From the NCBI GenBank assembly GCA_015499995.1, contig JADNRV010000243.1:1-64000 (forward strand): DNA of 64,000 nt. Direction: 5' to 3'. The stretch is from Flammula alnicola. Its lineage: Eukaryota; Basidiomycota; Agaricomycetes; Agaricales; Strophariaceae. Position 1 is the stretch's first letter, and the number at the start of each line of letters is the position of its first letter. Under the pieces are notes generated by a model that saw nothing but the letters and a program-made list of their open reading frames with translations, was not told the DNA's origin and did no database searches. This document shows, piece by piece, positions 22,744 to 34,095 of the stretch. Made by a program: the position numbers and the translations under genes.

Positions 22744-23141
22744 ATGACAAAGCCAGAGGAAAAGGGAAAGCTCCTTGATAAGTAATTTAGTATACTTTCG
22801 TTACCAAAGGCGATGGCCCTGATCATCCCATCTTTTAAGGATCAACAACCCCGCAAAAAAGGATCAGCAGGAAGACGAAGACTTTGACGAGGGACCAGAG
22901 CCAAAGTGCGTTTCTCCATGACGCCACATTGTCATAGCAAGACCGTGATCTTACCATCTTGATGAACAGGCCTGAGAACGAGGAGGCTAGCAACAGGTGA
23001 ACATTTTTTGTTTGCTACCATGTCGCCAATCTAAAGATGCTCTTACTCTGAAGCTTCGGAGATCCACGAGGCAAGAATGCCCGTCCTTCGGACGCAGTGG
23101 GCGGGCCTGTAGGAGGTAGCGGCGGCACCGTAAAGAAGTAA
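22744..23141 (+). CDS. small acidic, probably disordered protein (72 aa, four exons)
   Basis: Exons 22744..22781, 22840..22905, 22970..22996 and 23054..23141 join in consistent phase across three canonical introns of 57-58 nt. The product starts MTKPEEKGKLLDKINNPAKK, continues with an acidic core (EDEDFDEGPEPK) and ends Gly-rich with GGPVGGSGGTVKK. It has no membrane segment or signal peptide, so it is likely a soluble, disordered protein. I recognise no family. Each exon is too short to stand out alone, but the low-complexity composition continuing across four exons supports a real gene. Confidence 0.58.
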
Positions 23142-24320
23142 ACCGAGCTCGAAATATAAACACCAAGTTTCTACCTTCGCCCTTGCTCTTATAACAAATA
23201 TCAATTCTCTTGGTTCTTGAGTCAATCGGGGACGAAATAACCGACGTCATCTAACGCGGTTTATGAGTTTCGAAGTTTGAAGATCTGCACATTTAGTCGG
23301 GGTCGCAACAAAGGATCTGCACATGTGAGATAAAAGGAAGAAATTTCTACGCTTTCTACGGTCAACGGAGTTCAGGTACTCAGGATAGGCGCCAGTGTGG
23401 GATCGCTCCCAACGCTCCCTCATCGGTTAATCAATTTGTATAATCCGGTCCCCTGTGCCTGGGTACGACAGGGTAAGATGTGCATATGGCGAGCTTGTGG
23501 TTTCTTGAGGCTGCAACTTGAGGACTGGCGCACTGAGCGCATATGTATACATATGATGATGATGAGATCACCAGGTGGATCGCGTCTTCAACGCGTTATC
23601 CGTCTCTTCAGAGATAGTTGAAGTCGACTACAGTTCCATATAATTTAATGAATCCCAACCATTCATCCCTTATTTACGTCCTTGAGTTCACGCAGTGAAG
23701 CTGCATGATGAAACGAGATCAAGAAGCTAACGGTCCGCTACTTCGGCTTACTCAAGGAGTATTGATCAATCTTTTCGCTGTGTAAAACGAGGGATCTCTT
23801 GCTACATCGGCCGAATGCTTCTATTCCATAGTGGTGAGTCAGTGAAGCCTTCACGCCTTAAAGTCGACCCGGCCGACCCAATTGAGTTGCCTCGAGGACT
23901 CGCCGGATATTGTTGAGCAAACCTGAAACAGGAGTCGCTCGAGCATGATAGGTAGCCGCGCGGTATGCGATCCCATGAACGCCGGCTGATTGGAGGAAAC
24001 TGCGGAGCATGGTGGGCACATGAAAGCTCTCCAATTTCGGCCTATTCATACACCAGGATGCTACTAATATACAATGAAAAGCAAAAGAAACTGTACAGGG
24101 AGGCGCGTAGAATTTCAACAAAATAAATGCCGAGTTTGTTCAGAGCATGTGTCGTCTCGAGTAAGGTAGAGGAGCGTATTCGTGTGAGTTCATTGGGATG
24201 TTGAAGGCATAGATATCTTCGTGGATTTGGAGGAGACGCGTAGGAGTAAGCGGACTGAAATTAAGGATTGAGTCTTGAATCACCATTTGGAGTGCCTATC
24301 AATCGTTGCCTTGATGGAAC
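23142..24320. other. intergenic, no supported gene
   Basis: A minus-strand frame at 23858-24121 is open for 87 codons, and a second frame over the same DNA is also open, so neither is convincing. Nothing else seen. Confidence 0.4.
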
Positions 24321-24769
24321 TCAGTGGGGTGATCTGCAAGTCGGGAAGAAGGGATTCACACTCACCGGCAAGCCTTGGCTTGTGAAACTGGGGTCTGATG
24401 GTAATGGCCGATCTGGGGACGTTGAAACAAAGAACTTGAGAGAACCTGACGGATCTCCGGTTTCTCGACAATGGGAAAACAGCCTCCTATCACTCAGTGC
24501 CCCTCCCAGCGCATAAGAGCCAACTTCTGATGGGTAAATTGAGAATTGCCCATGCAGTTGCTCAGGAATAGATAACTATAGGAACATATTCGTGGTTAAT
24601 CCAAGTTTAATTGATGCCGCACGGCGTATTTCCATGGCATGCGCTCACCTTTAGCAGAATGTGTCGGCGTATCCAAGTCCCATCTGGCGCACCAGAGACA
24701 TCGACCACTCGGTATTGCTCGCCATCGGTGCTAACGACAAGGCGGACGACGGAGAGTGGTTGTTGGGGC
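24321..24769 (-). CDS. Ras-association (RA) domain like that of fungal MAPKKKs (Bck1/Ste11), without kinase
   Basis: Two coding exons, 24649..24769 and 24321..24575, are separated by a canonical 73-nt intron. Exon 1 reads PLSVVRLVVSTDGEQY then VVDVSGAPDGTWIRRHIL; exon 2 gives QFSIYPSEVGSYALGGALSD and SGSLKFFVS. This is the ubiquitin-like Ras-binding fold found in the N-terminal part of fungal MAP kinase kinase kinases of the Bck1/Ste11 type. No kinase domain follows; the frame stops at 24321. An upstream donor at 24842 would splice AT to G at 24769 and make a start codon just before PQQPLSVV, giving a 125-aa RA-only protein. More coding-looking patches lie upstream to about 25.5 kb, so a longer N-terminus is possible. 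It may be a gene fragment. Confidence 0.52.
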
Positions 24770-27033
24770 CTATAACAGTACCAGGAAAGATCGAAGGCGG
24801 GTAAGCAATGGGGATGATGATAGAAAGCTTTCCAGATACTCACATTATAGAGATGATAGAGGAGGGTAGTAGTCGGGAAATCTCATTAAAACTGGTTGAT
24901 CATTTACTGACCTTTTGTACCTCACATTTGCCCATAAGTAAATCCGGTCAGCAAATTTATGATGATCATGTATGAGTCGTTTGCTCTTCCCATCAATTCT
25001 ATAGTCCGAACACCACAAATCGGTGCATATGCCCATTGATTGGACGGTTGGCTCTTTTCAATATGTCAAATAGATTCTGCATCACAGAATTAGATAGGGA
25101 TGGGTCTATAGATATCCTTAGATATCTCAGCGGTATAGACCCCTGCACGTTTGATGGTAATGATATCCATTTGCTTAGGACCTCGAGGCTCGAACGCCGT
25201 GGGCCTGAAGTCATACATCCGCCTTCTGGCTCCAGCCAAGTTGACAGTGACGCCGGTGATGTTACTCTGGAGGCCTGCTGGAGAATTCGAATGGGCTGGG
25301 TTTCTAAGTAGTCAGGATCCTTGGAACTCGGATTTGGACAGACGCTTGGAGCAAAGGTCTCTTATACATAGCCATCTTGATCAACGTCAACGTCGAGTTT
25401 GGCTCGCGCGATGTGTGCTTCGTGGCCGGTGACAAATGGGAAGAAGAAGGTGGTTGGCTTCCAACCAACCTGCAACCGAGTTGGTTGTTCGGAAAAGGCC
25501 AAAAAAGATTGTCCCAAACAGGCAAGTTGAACTTGCATCACTTTCGCGCTGTTTCCGCAACCCACTATCGTGTTCTATCATGATGCACAATAGCAACAAC
25601 TGCGAATATCTCCTCATATTATGGTGAGCATCATGAAGCAACCGCAGTTATTGAACTAATGAGACTTTTATTTGGACGCGTCTATCCTAGTCTTCCAATA
25701 CGATCCCTTCAAATGATTCTCAAGTTCTCAACAACTCAGGCTCAGCAACGAACAAGCGTTTATGGAAAATTGGCAACGAAAGTCCATTTATACTCCATAA
25801 AGTATCTGCGTGTGGCTTCGCGGCGTATTTACCCTTCAAGTGAATGAAAGTACCCAAGCATGGGATGAAACTGGTTGCCTCAATCTCTTCCGTATCATGT
25901 CTAATTTCGGGACTGCGCTGGGCCGCGTCTCACTCGTGAGTTGGTCAATATCAATCAGTCTTGACACTCGCTCACACCCAACCACCATTCTGTCCCGATG
26001 GGACTACCTTAGACGGGAAATATCCCTTACATGCTATCTCATGAAGTTCACCTGCATGCTCTATTCAACGAGAATGATCGGCCGATCTAGCAAAATTGCC
26101 TACTTCTACAGCACAGCCTTCTTGATGTTCCTTCTCACAGGATATCAAGGGGGCCCTCTCGATTGAACTCTCCTTGAGAGGTCCGAGGACTCTGAGAAGT
26201 CTCTCGTCTCGTCGGGCCGATGACGAGATGGGGTTTTCGACAGCAAAGCCATCCGCAATGTCTGGTTAAACATATAATGAACACCACACTCTGGCTTCGT
26301 TGGAGGGTCTTAGGCCTTCGCCACCACTGAATCTGTCTCCCCGAAACGTATCTTGGTCATTCTTTCTTTCAGTAAACGTTTCAGCGTCGTTTCAACGTTG
26401 CAAGACATTCACAGCGGCGTTACCCCGGCGTTGTATATCTCGCCCTTTATCGATCCCCTTGGCCGACGTACCTGTTTCTTTAACCGATAATGCAAAATGA
26501 AAAAGTCATTCGGTAATCTGTCCCTGAGTAATTCTCAAACTCCTCCTCGAGGTGAAACCTCGGTGTCGAGTGCGTGTGCTTCTGTACGCGCATCCTTCTC
26601 CCTACGCGTCCGAAGCCTTGATCCACGTACATCAGCTAGCCCGCGCAAATGGAGCACGCAATTCTCAGAGGAGGAAAGGTGCGGGTATATAAAGTTCATG
26701 CCCGAACTTCTGTCATGCAATAATTAAATAATTGACTGACCTGGGTCAATTGTTTGTCGACCGTGTTAGGATCCTAAAACAGTTTCTCGTCCCACACGAG
26801 GCAAGACGGATCCCGCGCTCTATCAAATTCTATCTCATGGCGCCTCCCATGATCCATGCTGTCGAAGCTGCCCAGAGTGATAATCTTTGTCACAAACTGA
26901 CAAAAGCTACACGTGAAGGACAATCTAGTCACGTTATCGTGTAGTATTTCTTGCGCTATAATCCAGCGGTTTCACATTCGTTCGCATCCTCTCCTCCTCC
27001 TCTACTTTCACTCGAAACACCCGCCAGAACACA
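24770..27033. other. mostly non-coding; coding-like patches at 24.8-25.5 kb
   Basis: Minus-strand patches such as SNITGVTVNLAGARRRMYD (about 25.2 kb) and a Ser-rich stretch (about 25.4 kb) may be upstream exons of the RA-domain gene, but I could not join them. The rest up to the peroxiredoxin promoter shows nothing. Confidence 0.35.
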
Positions 27034-27856
27034 ATGACTCTCACCGTTGACGAAACTATTCCAGAGGGCACCTTCAAGTATGTGCCTTTCACGCCAGAGC
27101 TCGAAGATGGAGTGCGTGTCAAATTCTAATCTAATCAGCGAATTGTCCGCCTGATCATTGGAACCTCCCAGCTTGCATGCGGAATCCGTATGTATCTTCG
27201 AAATGATGTATCATGAAACACTTTACAATTTTGACACTAGCCACGACGCTTTCGACAAATGACTGGAAGGGGAAGAAAGTCGTACTCTTCGCCGTCCCCG
27301 GAGCCTTCACCGTGAGTTATTAAATTCGAATCACACGAGAAGCAACCGGTTGGCTGATCCTTGATAACTATTGTGCGATAATTTAGCCTACCTGCCATGT
27401 GAACCATTTGCCTCCTTACATCAAGAAATACGATGAATTCAAGGCTAAGGGCGTCGATGTTATCGCTGTCCTTGCTGCCAACGACCCTTTCGTCATGAGC
27501 GGCTGGGGTCGTGTCGAAGGCCTTAAAGACAAGGTAAAGGATCTTCTATAAATATAAGAGACAGAAATAAATATTGACCGTGTTCTTCCATTGGTATAGA
27601 TTCTCGCCCTCTCTGATACCGACGCCAAATGGTCTAAGCAAATTGGTCACGTTTTGGATCTTACTGCGAAGGGCTTGGGCATCCGTACTGGTCGCTATGC
27701 TATTATCATCGATAACCTCGTTGTGAAGTACATTGGGGTGAGATTTTCCCGTTTTATCTCAAAAAATGATATGAACCCTCTTTCTTTTACCCGTAGGTCG
27801 AACCAGGAGCAGGTGTCACGGTCTCAGGCGCTGACGCTGTTCTTACGCAGTTGTAA
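27034..27856 (+). CDS. peroxiredoxin, type 5/AHP1-PMP20 family
   Basis: Six exons (27034..27111, 27172..27187, 27241..27311, 27387..27533, 27600..27737, 27797..27856) give 169 aa. VVLFAVPGAFTPTCH contains the peroxidatic cysteine in its PGAFTPTC setting. The partner motifs HLPPYIKKYDEFKAKGVDVI and SDTDAKWSKQIG are typical of the Prx5 group (yeast Ahp1, human Prdx5, the Aspergillus Asp f 3 family). It reduces hydrogen and alkyl peroxides using thioredoxin or glutathione. Length matches the family. The second exon is only 16 nt. No N-terminal targeting peptide or C-terminal SKL peroxisome signal is seen, so it is probably cytosolic. Confidence 0.94.
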
Positions 27857-28095
27857 GAAGACTTGTGGCGAACGGTGATAATTATCATTATCGTTATACA
27901 TACACGAAAGAAGATTGAGGCTAGGCAGAACCTAAAATTGTAGAATAAATTTGACCTCTAGAAACGTGTTTCCCTTGTAGGCGGAGATATACAAACTATA
28001 CAAATTGCAGAACATCGACAATGAGAGAAGGGGCAGATAAGAAAGCATGAAGTGAAAACAGTGATAGATGCCACAGAATCAAGTAAAGAAACATA

Positions 28096-31000
28096 TCATG
28101 ATGCCCACGGATTGTCATGGTCGGGAATATCGCTGTAATGTGTCTGCACACGGGCGTGCAACGGGGGCGTACCGCTTCTCGCAACAACTCCTTCTACCTC
28201 GTGCGTCCATTCAGACGTATGCCTGAGAGTATTACCATACTCTCCTCGACCCTCCTCGCCTTCATCTTCATCCCCAATAGTACGAACAATCTCATCACCA
28301 AGATCTACCCGCCGTGAGTCACCCTCGCCCCTCGCTTCCTCCACCTCCACCTCACCAACTTCACGTTCCCTATTTCCTCCATGCGCCACAAACCCTCGGC
28401 GGTAAACTTTGCGTAACCCCGAACCCCGCGTCGCTGGCTCGCCTTTCCTTCTCTCACGCGTCTGTTCTTCCTCAGCTGCATGGGGGTCCTCCACGACCAA
28501 GTCAACCGCGTCAGGCGGGAGTATAGGCGACCCTGTCTGAGCCGTACGCGAATTATTACGCGACAACACAAGAGGCGAGCGGACACCATGGCGATTACTT
28601 GGGCTACCACCGCTTCCACTAGCAGAGGCGTTACTCGAAGGTCCGGGCGACGACGACGGCGTATGTCGGTTGGAGTGTTGCACATTTCGCAATTGCGGAG
28701 ATTGCGAATATGATCCAGCAGGTCTCCGGGTTTTCGTCCACCTCAGATTCACATCCTTGGGTTCCGCGGGTATCACACTTCTTTCCTGATCATGGTCAAT
28801 GATATTACCATCGGCGTAGTGGTTATCGTAGAACTGCTCCGTCGACTTGCTGTTCCCGTTACGATTTTGCGAGTTGCCGCTATTGCTGACGGCACCATAG
28901 CCCTCCCAAACGGGTCTGTTTCGTCGCTGGATTGCTGCCTGGCCCTTTGCTCCTCGGAGGGGAGAGAACCATGCCCCTCGCTCATCCCGTAACACACGCT
29001 CTTCCTCGTCCCATATGAACGTACGTGCAGACTCTGAACTAACGTCGATGCAGGGGTAGTTGTAGTCGCCGAACAAATACTTCCTGCTATGCGCAAAGAG
29101 CTCCTCGTCCGCGTCGTCCAAGTCTCCGAAAGGCAGATCGAACCCGTCTCCTTCCACATCAGCATCACCCCATACCGTGTCTTCTGTGTAATCCTGCATG
29201 TCAGGTGCGAGGTGTACGACATCCCGAGCATCTTCAGGAAGCAGCGGCGCATGCACGCTTTCCGCCTGACTATCACCGGCCAACTTTTTGATTGCCTTAT
29301 TCATCACCCGTTCGGCTCGTCCAGGAGGTCGTGTATCATCTGTCGTCTTGGGAAGCCAGTATTTCCGCTGCCCACCCTTGCTATATCTGAGCCCAGCACG
29401 TATGCGGCGATCACGCCCAGCACCTTGGTGCATGAATCCCTCGGCAGGTTCGAATTCTCGATAATCCATGCCCTCGCCTCGTAGCGTCGCCTTGGAGTCC
29501 TCAACGACGTCCAGAAAACCAAATGCATCCCTGAACGCATAGTACATGGGCATCCGAGCGACGAACGTGTGGGTAGGGTCGATGAAGTCCTTGTACGAGA
29601 ACGCATACATGTGGGCGAACGCGAATAACGGCATTTCCATGCAGATGAGGAGGTCGTTGAGACCGACTGACACGTTTTCGGGGTCGGTGTACGGTCCAAG
29701 CTTCGTGATGACTCGTGTTGCAACGAGAGTGGATATACCAACAGATTGCCAGAAGGAGAAGAACAGGATTCCTTTGACGCAAAGGAACTTTGGGACCGGA
29801 CTAGAAGAGGAACACGTCACTTCTGTTCGATGTGGTATATGCCCTAAATCTTACCGGAAAGGCTTCAGGTCATCGTTGACGCAGATCCAAAACATCGCCA
29901 GGCAGTATAAGCTGAGACATATACTGGTGTTGTAGATGATACTGATGTACAAATAGCCAGAGTTGGCTCGGAAATCCCCTTCGTTGAACTTGCCGATAGC
30001 CTTGAGGAAAAGCGTGGCCGCAGCTAGCACAGGTTTGACCTGCACGTATTCTACGCGAAAATAAGAATTCGCCTCGGGTATAAAGATATTGTATACTCAC
30101 GCAAGATCCCGCGCTTTAGAAAGAGAAAAGTGTGTGGGTCGCTAACGTCGATTTCATGTTTGAAAATGTTGATGGGGAAAACCGGCTCCTTGGGCGGCCG
30201 TCCATGAAGGAGAATGAGAAGAGACCGTTCTCCGCCAAGATATGATAGTAGAAGAACGAAGAAGCAGTAAATCACGAAAGCCTAAAGAGAATTTGTTTCA
30301 GACTTGGCATGTCCATGAGAAGCAAGAGAAAAAACGGAGAAAAATAGAGATTCCCAAAGGTGAGGCATGCCGCGTCGTCTCAGTAGCCGCTTATCAACCC
30401 TCGCGTCGAGCACATCACGAAAGTGAGAGGATGTCCAGGGATGCAGGCCCGGTCTTCCCAACAGCTGCTACTCGTGTAAGCGGGTGTCGGTCGCGTAGTT
30501 GGCTAGGCGGCTGGGTATGCTGAAAAGCCATGCCTCCCTAACCCTCCTGTCGGCTACCTCATCTTCCAACACCGGATTTTGAAATCTGCGCCGCCACATG
30601 CGAATCTCCAATTGTCTCAGCAGCTATGTGCAGTGCCAGATGTGACTTTCTGTTCTCCGTAACTGCTCTCCCAATACCAGGCTTGGGTATCGGAACGTGA
30701 TGACAAATAAGTGGTCGGCGGAGAGGAAATAAAGCCTCGAAAGTCTCATACAGCTGGCCCGTCCCCCAATGCGAAAACTTGAATGCATGGAGAAACTGTT
30801 ACGCACCTCATAGATATCCCTAATCGCGTCTATGAAGAACGCAGCTTCTACTGAGAACAAAGATATGAGCGAGGCTATTGCATAAAGCGGTACCATGACC
30901 ATGATTCGCACAACCATGCTGGGGAAAGAGTCTCAGCATAATATGATACTTCTAATAGCGAGCGTCTCACCGTTGCAGGGCTGGTTTTCGGTAGTTTCTG

Positions 31001-31110
31001 AGCTGGAGGTGGATCGACATCATCGACACGAGCACTGCAACCAATGTAGAAAGGCCCGCTATCACCAATACTGGTGTCGGCAGTCTTGAACCTGCGCCAG
31101 AGCCCGCCAT
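28096..31110 (-). CDS. TMEM184/LAZ1-like seven-helix membrane protein (DUF300)
   Basis: Five exons (30971..31110, 30807..30918, 30101..30281, 29855..30050, 28096..29800) give 777 aa. The first ~300 residues carry several membrane helices and the family motifs RDIYEAFVIYCFF, SYLGGERSLL, FLKRGILQYVQVKP, PVPKFLCVKGILFFSFWQS and EMPLFAFAHMYAFSYKDF. This matches the TMEM184/organic solute transporter alpha superfamily of endomembrane or vacuolar proteins. The last ~400 residues are long, polar and Ser/Arg-rich, a disordered cytosolic tail common in fungal members. The second intron (30282..30806) is 525 nt, ten times the local norm. Confidence 0.92.
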
Positions 31111-34095
31111 TTCGTCCCAGTTATGATCCTAGCTTCAGTAGAACCAGAAACAAAAGAAGGCGCTTGGGCTGCGGATGATGGTTGTGGAGAAGGTCGTGGC
31201 CGCTGTCTATGATGAGGATTGCCATAAACGGACATGTTGTGTTTATCACACCCAGTGATGACGACCCTTTTTCCTTGCCTCAACACCGTGACCAGCTTGC
31301 ACCCAACTTGCACCTCACATTGAATCATGGTTTCCTCTCATTTGCCGGAACATTTGTGATACTTTTGACCGCGGCAGTCTGTACAGATGCCTATGAAAAT
31401 CAGTGGTTTGAAACCTGACTGTTGTCGCTGTATTTCTACAAGGATTGGGAGACGAGATGTCCGCGCCATACGGCGACGTATCATGGAAGTTGAATTAAGT
31501 GAGTTAAAGCTACTTTGGAGTGCAACTTGGTCTTGACAGAACGTGATTTTTGACTTCACAGGTTGTTCACAGGCTCAAGGAGACTGTTGCTGTAATGAGG
31601 GCCTCATTAAACGATGCTCCAGAGCGGAGAACAAGGCAATCTTGTCGCCCGTTCTTAGTCTCCTCCACTTTTATTGAAGATTCAGAACGACTGGCATCTG
31701 GCTGGACTATAACGACCCAGACAGAACGTCGCACGTATCGGGTTACACGCAGCTAGTGGGTGGAGTTCCTCTATCATGCTGCCTCATGGAGTCTAGAAGT
31801 TTGGAGCTTTATGAGTCTTACCTGACTCCGTGTTACCCAACGACACTGAGCTGTGGTGACTTCCAGATCACAGCCAAAGCACAGCAATGACCCGAGATAT
31901 TTGAGGGAGAATAACCGAATAAGTCAAACCAGACGGTAGTTCCTCCATTGCGATCGAATAACGATGTGAGCAATCCAACTAGTCATTAAATTATGTCTGT
32001 GCGCCCGCTTATCAAACGACATGGGATAGAAAGTTTACATGAAGCAAATTCAGGCAGAACAAGGGGCGAAGTGGCCGCTGAGGATACAAGAGACCCATAA
32101 AGTGAGTACTACAAATTATCTCTTCATCCATGGATTTCCCTACTGCCCAATCGTCCAGAAGTCACACCCCTTCTTTTTCATCACCCTGTCCAGAGATTAA
32201 CCCAAATCTATGACTTGTATTTGGGTACTACGACAGATGATGGCCATGCGTATCCACTCAGGCTGGTTGATTCAAACTCGGCCTTGGATCGCCTTCGAGA
32301 GCAGCTCATCTTATTGAAAGCATGACTATCCCGATTGACAACGAAGCATATCTAACCAAATATCAAGGCGGAGCAACCCACTACATCGGATCGGTTTCAC
32401 ACGCGCCCCTCAGCAAGACGGATCTCGGCTGCAGCCCGCCAGAGATCGCAGTGGGAATGGTCAATCCGCTATAGGCCGTCCCCGTCGATCTCAGCGCCAG
32501 ACGTAGGCTCCGTATTTTTCAGGATTGCATAATGATTAAAGCAAAATAATAATAATAGGCAATTGATTATCCGCAGTCATGATGTTTCCGACGCTCTGCT
32601 GGATACACCATACCCGGAACGGCTGAAGCCATGGAATGGTAGGGACGCGTCCTGAAGTATGTCTCCCAAGAAGAAAAATATATTGCCTCTTCGCGAAGAG
32701 GGGGTACACCAAGTGTAACCTCTACGTTGATGAGGATCGCGGCGTACGAGAGAACCACGAAGGTGCTTGAGAGATCGTCGCGTCGAAGATGGAAAAACAG
32801 GACATTCCTGCCAATGATCAAAAGACACTCGGACATATTTAAAGCAAGTTTCACTCACGGACCTCCATGGTATGGTTGAGAGTATTTCACAAATATGATG
32901 ATCTACAGCGGCCATGGAAGAAGATAACATAACAAGATGCAGCGGAGTATATAAATGCCGTATAAGCGCCGAGCCTTGAGGAAAAATCAAAATACATCTC
33001 TACTTGGCTTGATTATTGCACTGTTTGCATCGTAAGTTTAAACCTTCTCGTCTCAGCTGGGCAGCACACTTACATTACATACAATCCTTGCATATCCGAG
33101 TTGGATTCCGGATCCTCGTTTCTCTGTTGGCGCTCAATATTCAATACTTCTCGAATTTCGTGCAGCTGATCTGTTATAGTTATAGGACAGCAAACATCGA
33201 GGATAATGCGCCGCTCGAACGTTCTCTTTGTGTCCTTGACACCACCTGCCATTCTGGAGGTATATTAACGACTCGGCTCCGCCGGTGCCAGCAGAATTTC
33301 GTTGCTGGCATCCAAATTCAAAACGTTTTCTGGGCTTCATTTTTTTTTGTTTGGATGTACTAGGATGCCCCCTGGAAGTGAGCAGCCACACCTCTCGACT
33401 GACTGGGAATATCAGGTTGGCGAAGAGGCTTGAAATATTCTCGTTGTCTGCATCCTTCATACCACTCCCTGCCGTTAGCCTGGATTCAGCCGCGTTTAAA
33501 CTTTGATGTCGTATGCTTTGACATTGCCCCCTGCGGCCAAAGATCCAGATATTTCAATAACACCCTAGTCTGGGTATATCACTGATACTGGGGTTCAGAT
33601 CTCAGACTTTGACTTTGACAACTTGAGAATGACAGGTTCAGGAACACATAGCTTCATATCGCAATGAGGTCCTGTCAAAACCATTCCCCGCTGTGTCATC
33701 TCAGTCGTATTCGTCACTTGAATTTCCCACACTTTGACGCCCAACAATTTTCGCCGGAGTTCCTCCTAACGACCGTCCTTCACTCTACTTCTGAATGGTG
33801 CACAATCTGATCATACAGAATAAAGATAGCGTACTGTTTATTCCGCTTATTGACACAGATGCCGATTGGACGATACCGACTTTGGCGCCCAAGCTGTCCG
33901 TCCTTGTGACCGGTTTGTATGATTTGGCCACGGCGTTTCTTGGTCCCTTGTCAAACACCCTCAACACGAAGTTGCATTTCTCAATCGGTTCTATGGCATT
34001 TATTTTGTCATGTCAGGAGAAATAACAAACATACACAGATAAGAGTCTCTCGAAGCCACTTATAAGCTTAGGTATTTCGGCGACCCGGGGGAAAA
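31111..34095. other. intergenic with two weak small-gene candidates
   Basis: Exons 32039..32101 and 32194..32325 on the plus strand join in phase to a 64-aa reading (start MKQIQAEQGAKWPLRIQ) with GTGAGT and CAG borders. On the minus strand 32577-32975 two exons around a 49-nt GTGAGT...GGCAG intron also join. Neither matches a family I know. Otherwise no features. Confidence 0.3.

Noticed and set aside
32577..32990. DUF6533-type membrane protein on the minus strand
   Set aside because: One frame has a weakly hydrophobic stretch, but the splice that keeps phase selects a different frame with no family resemblance.
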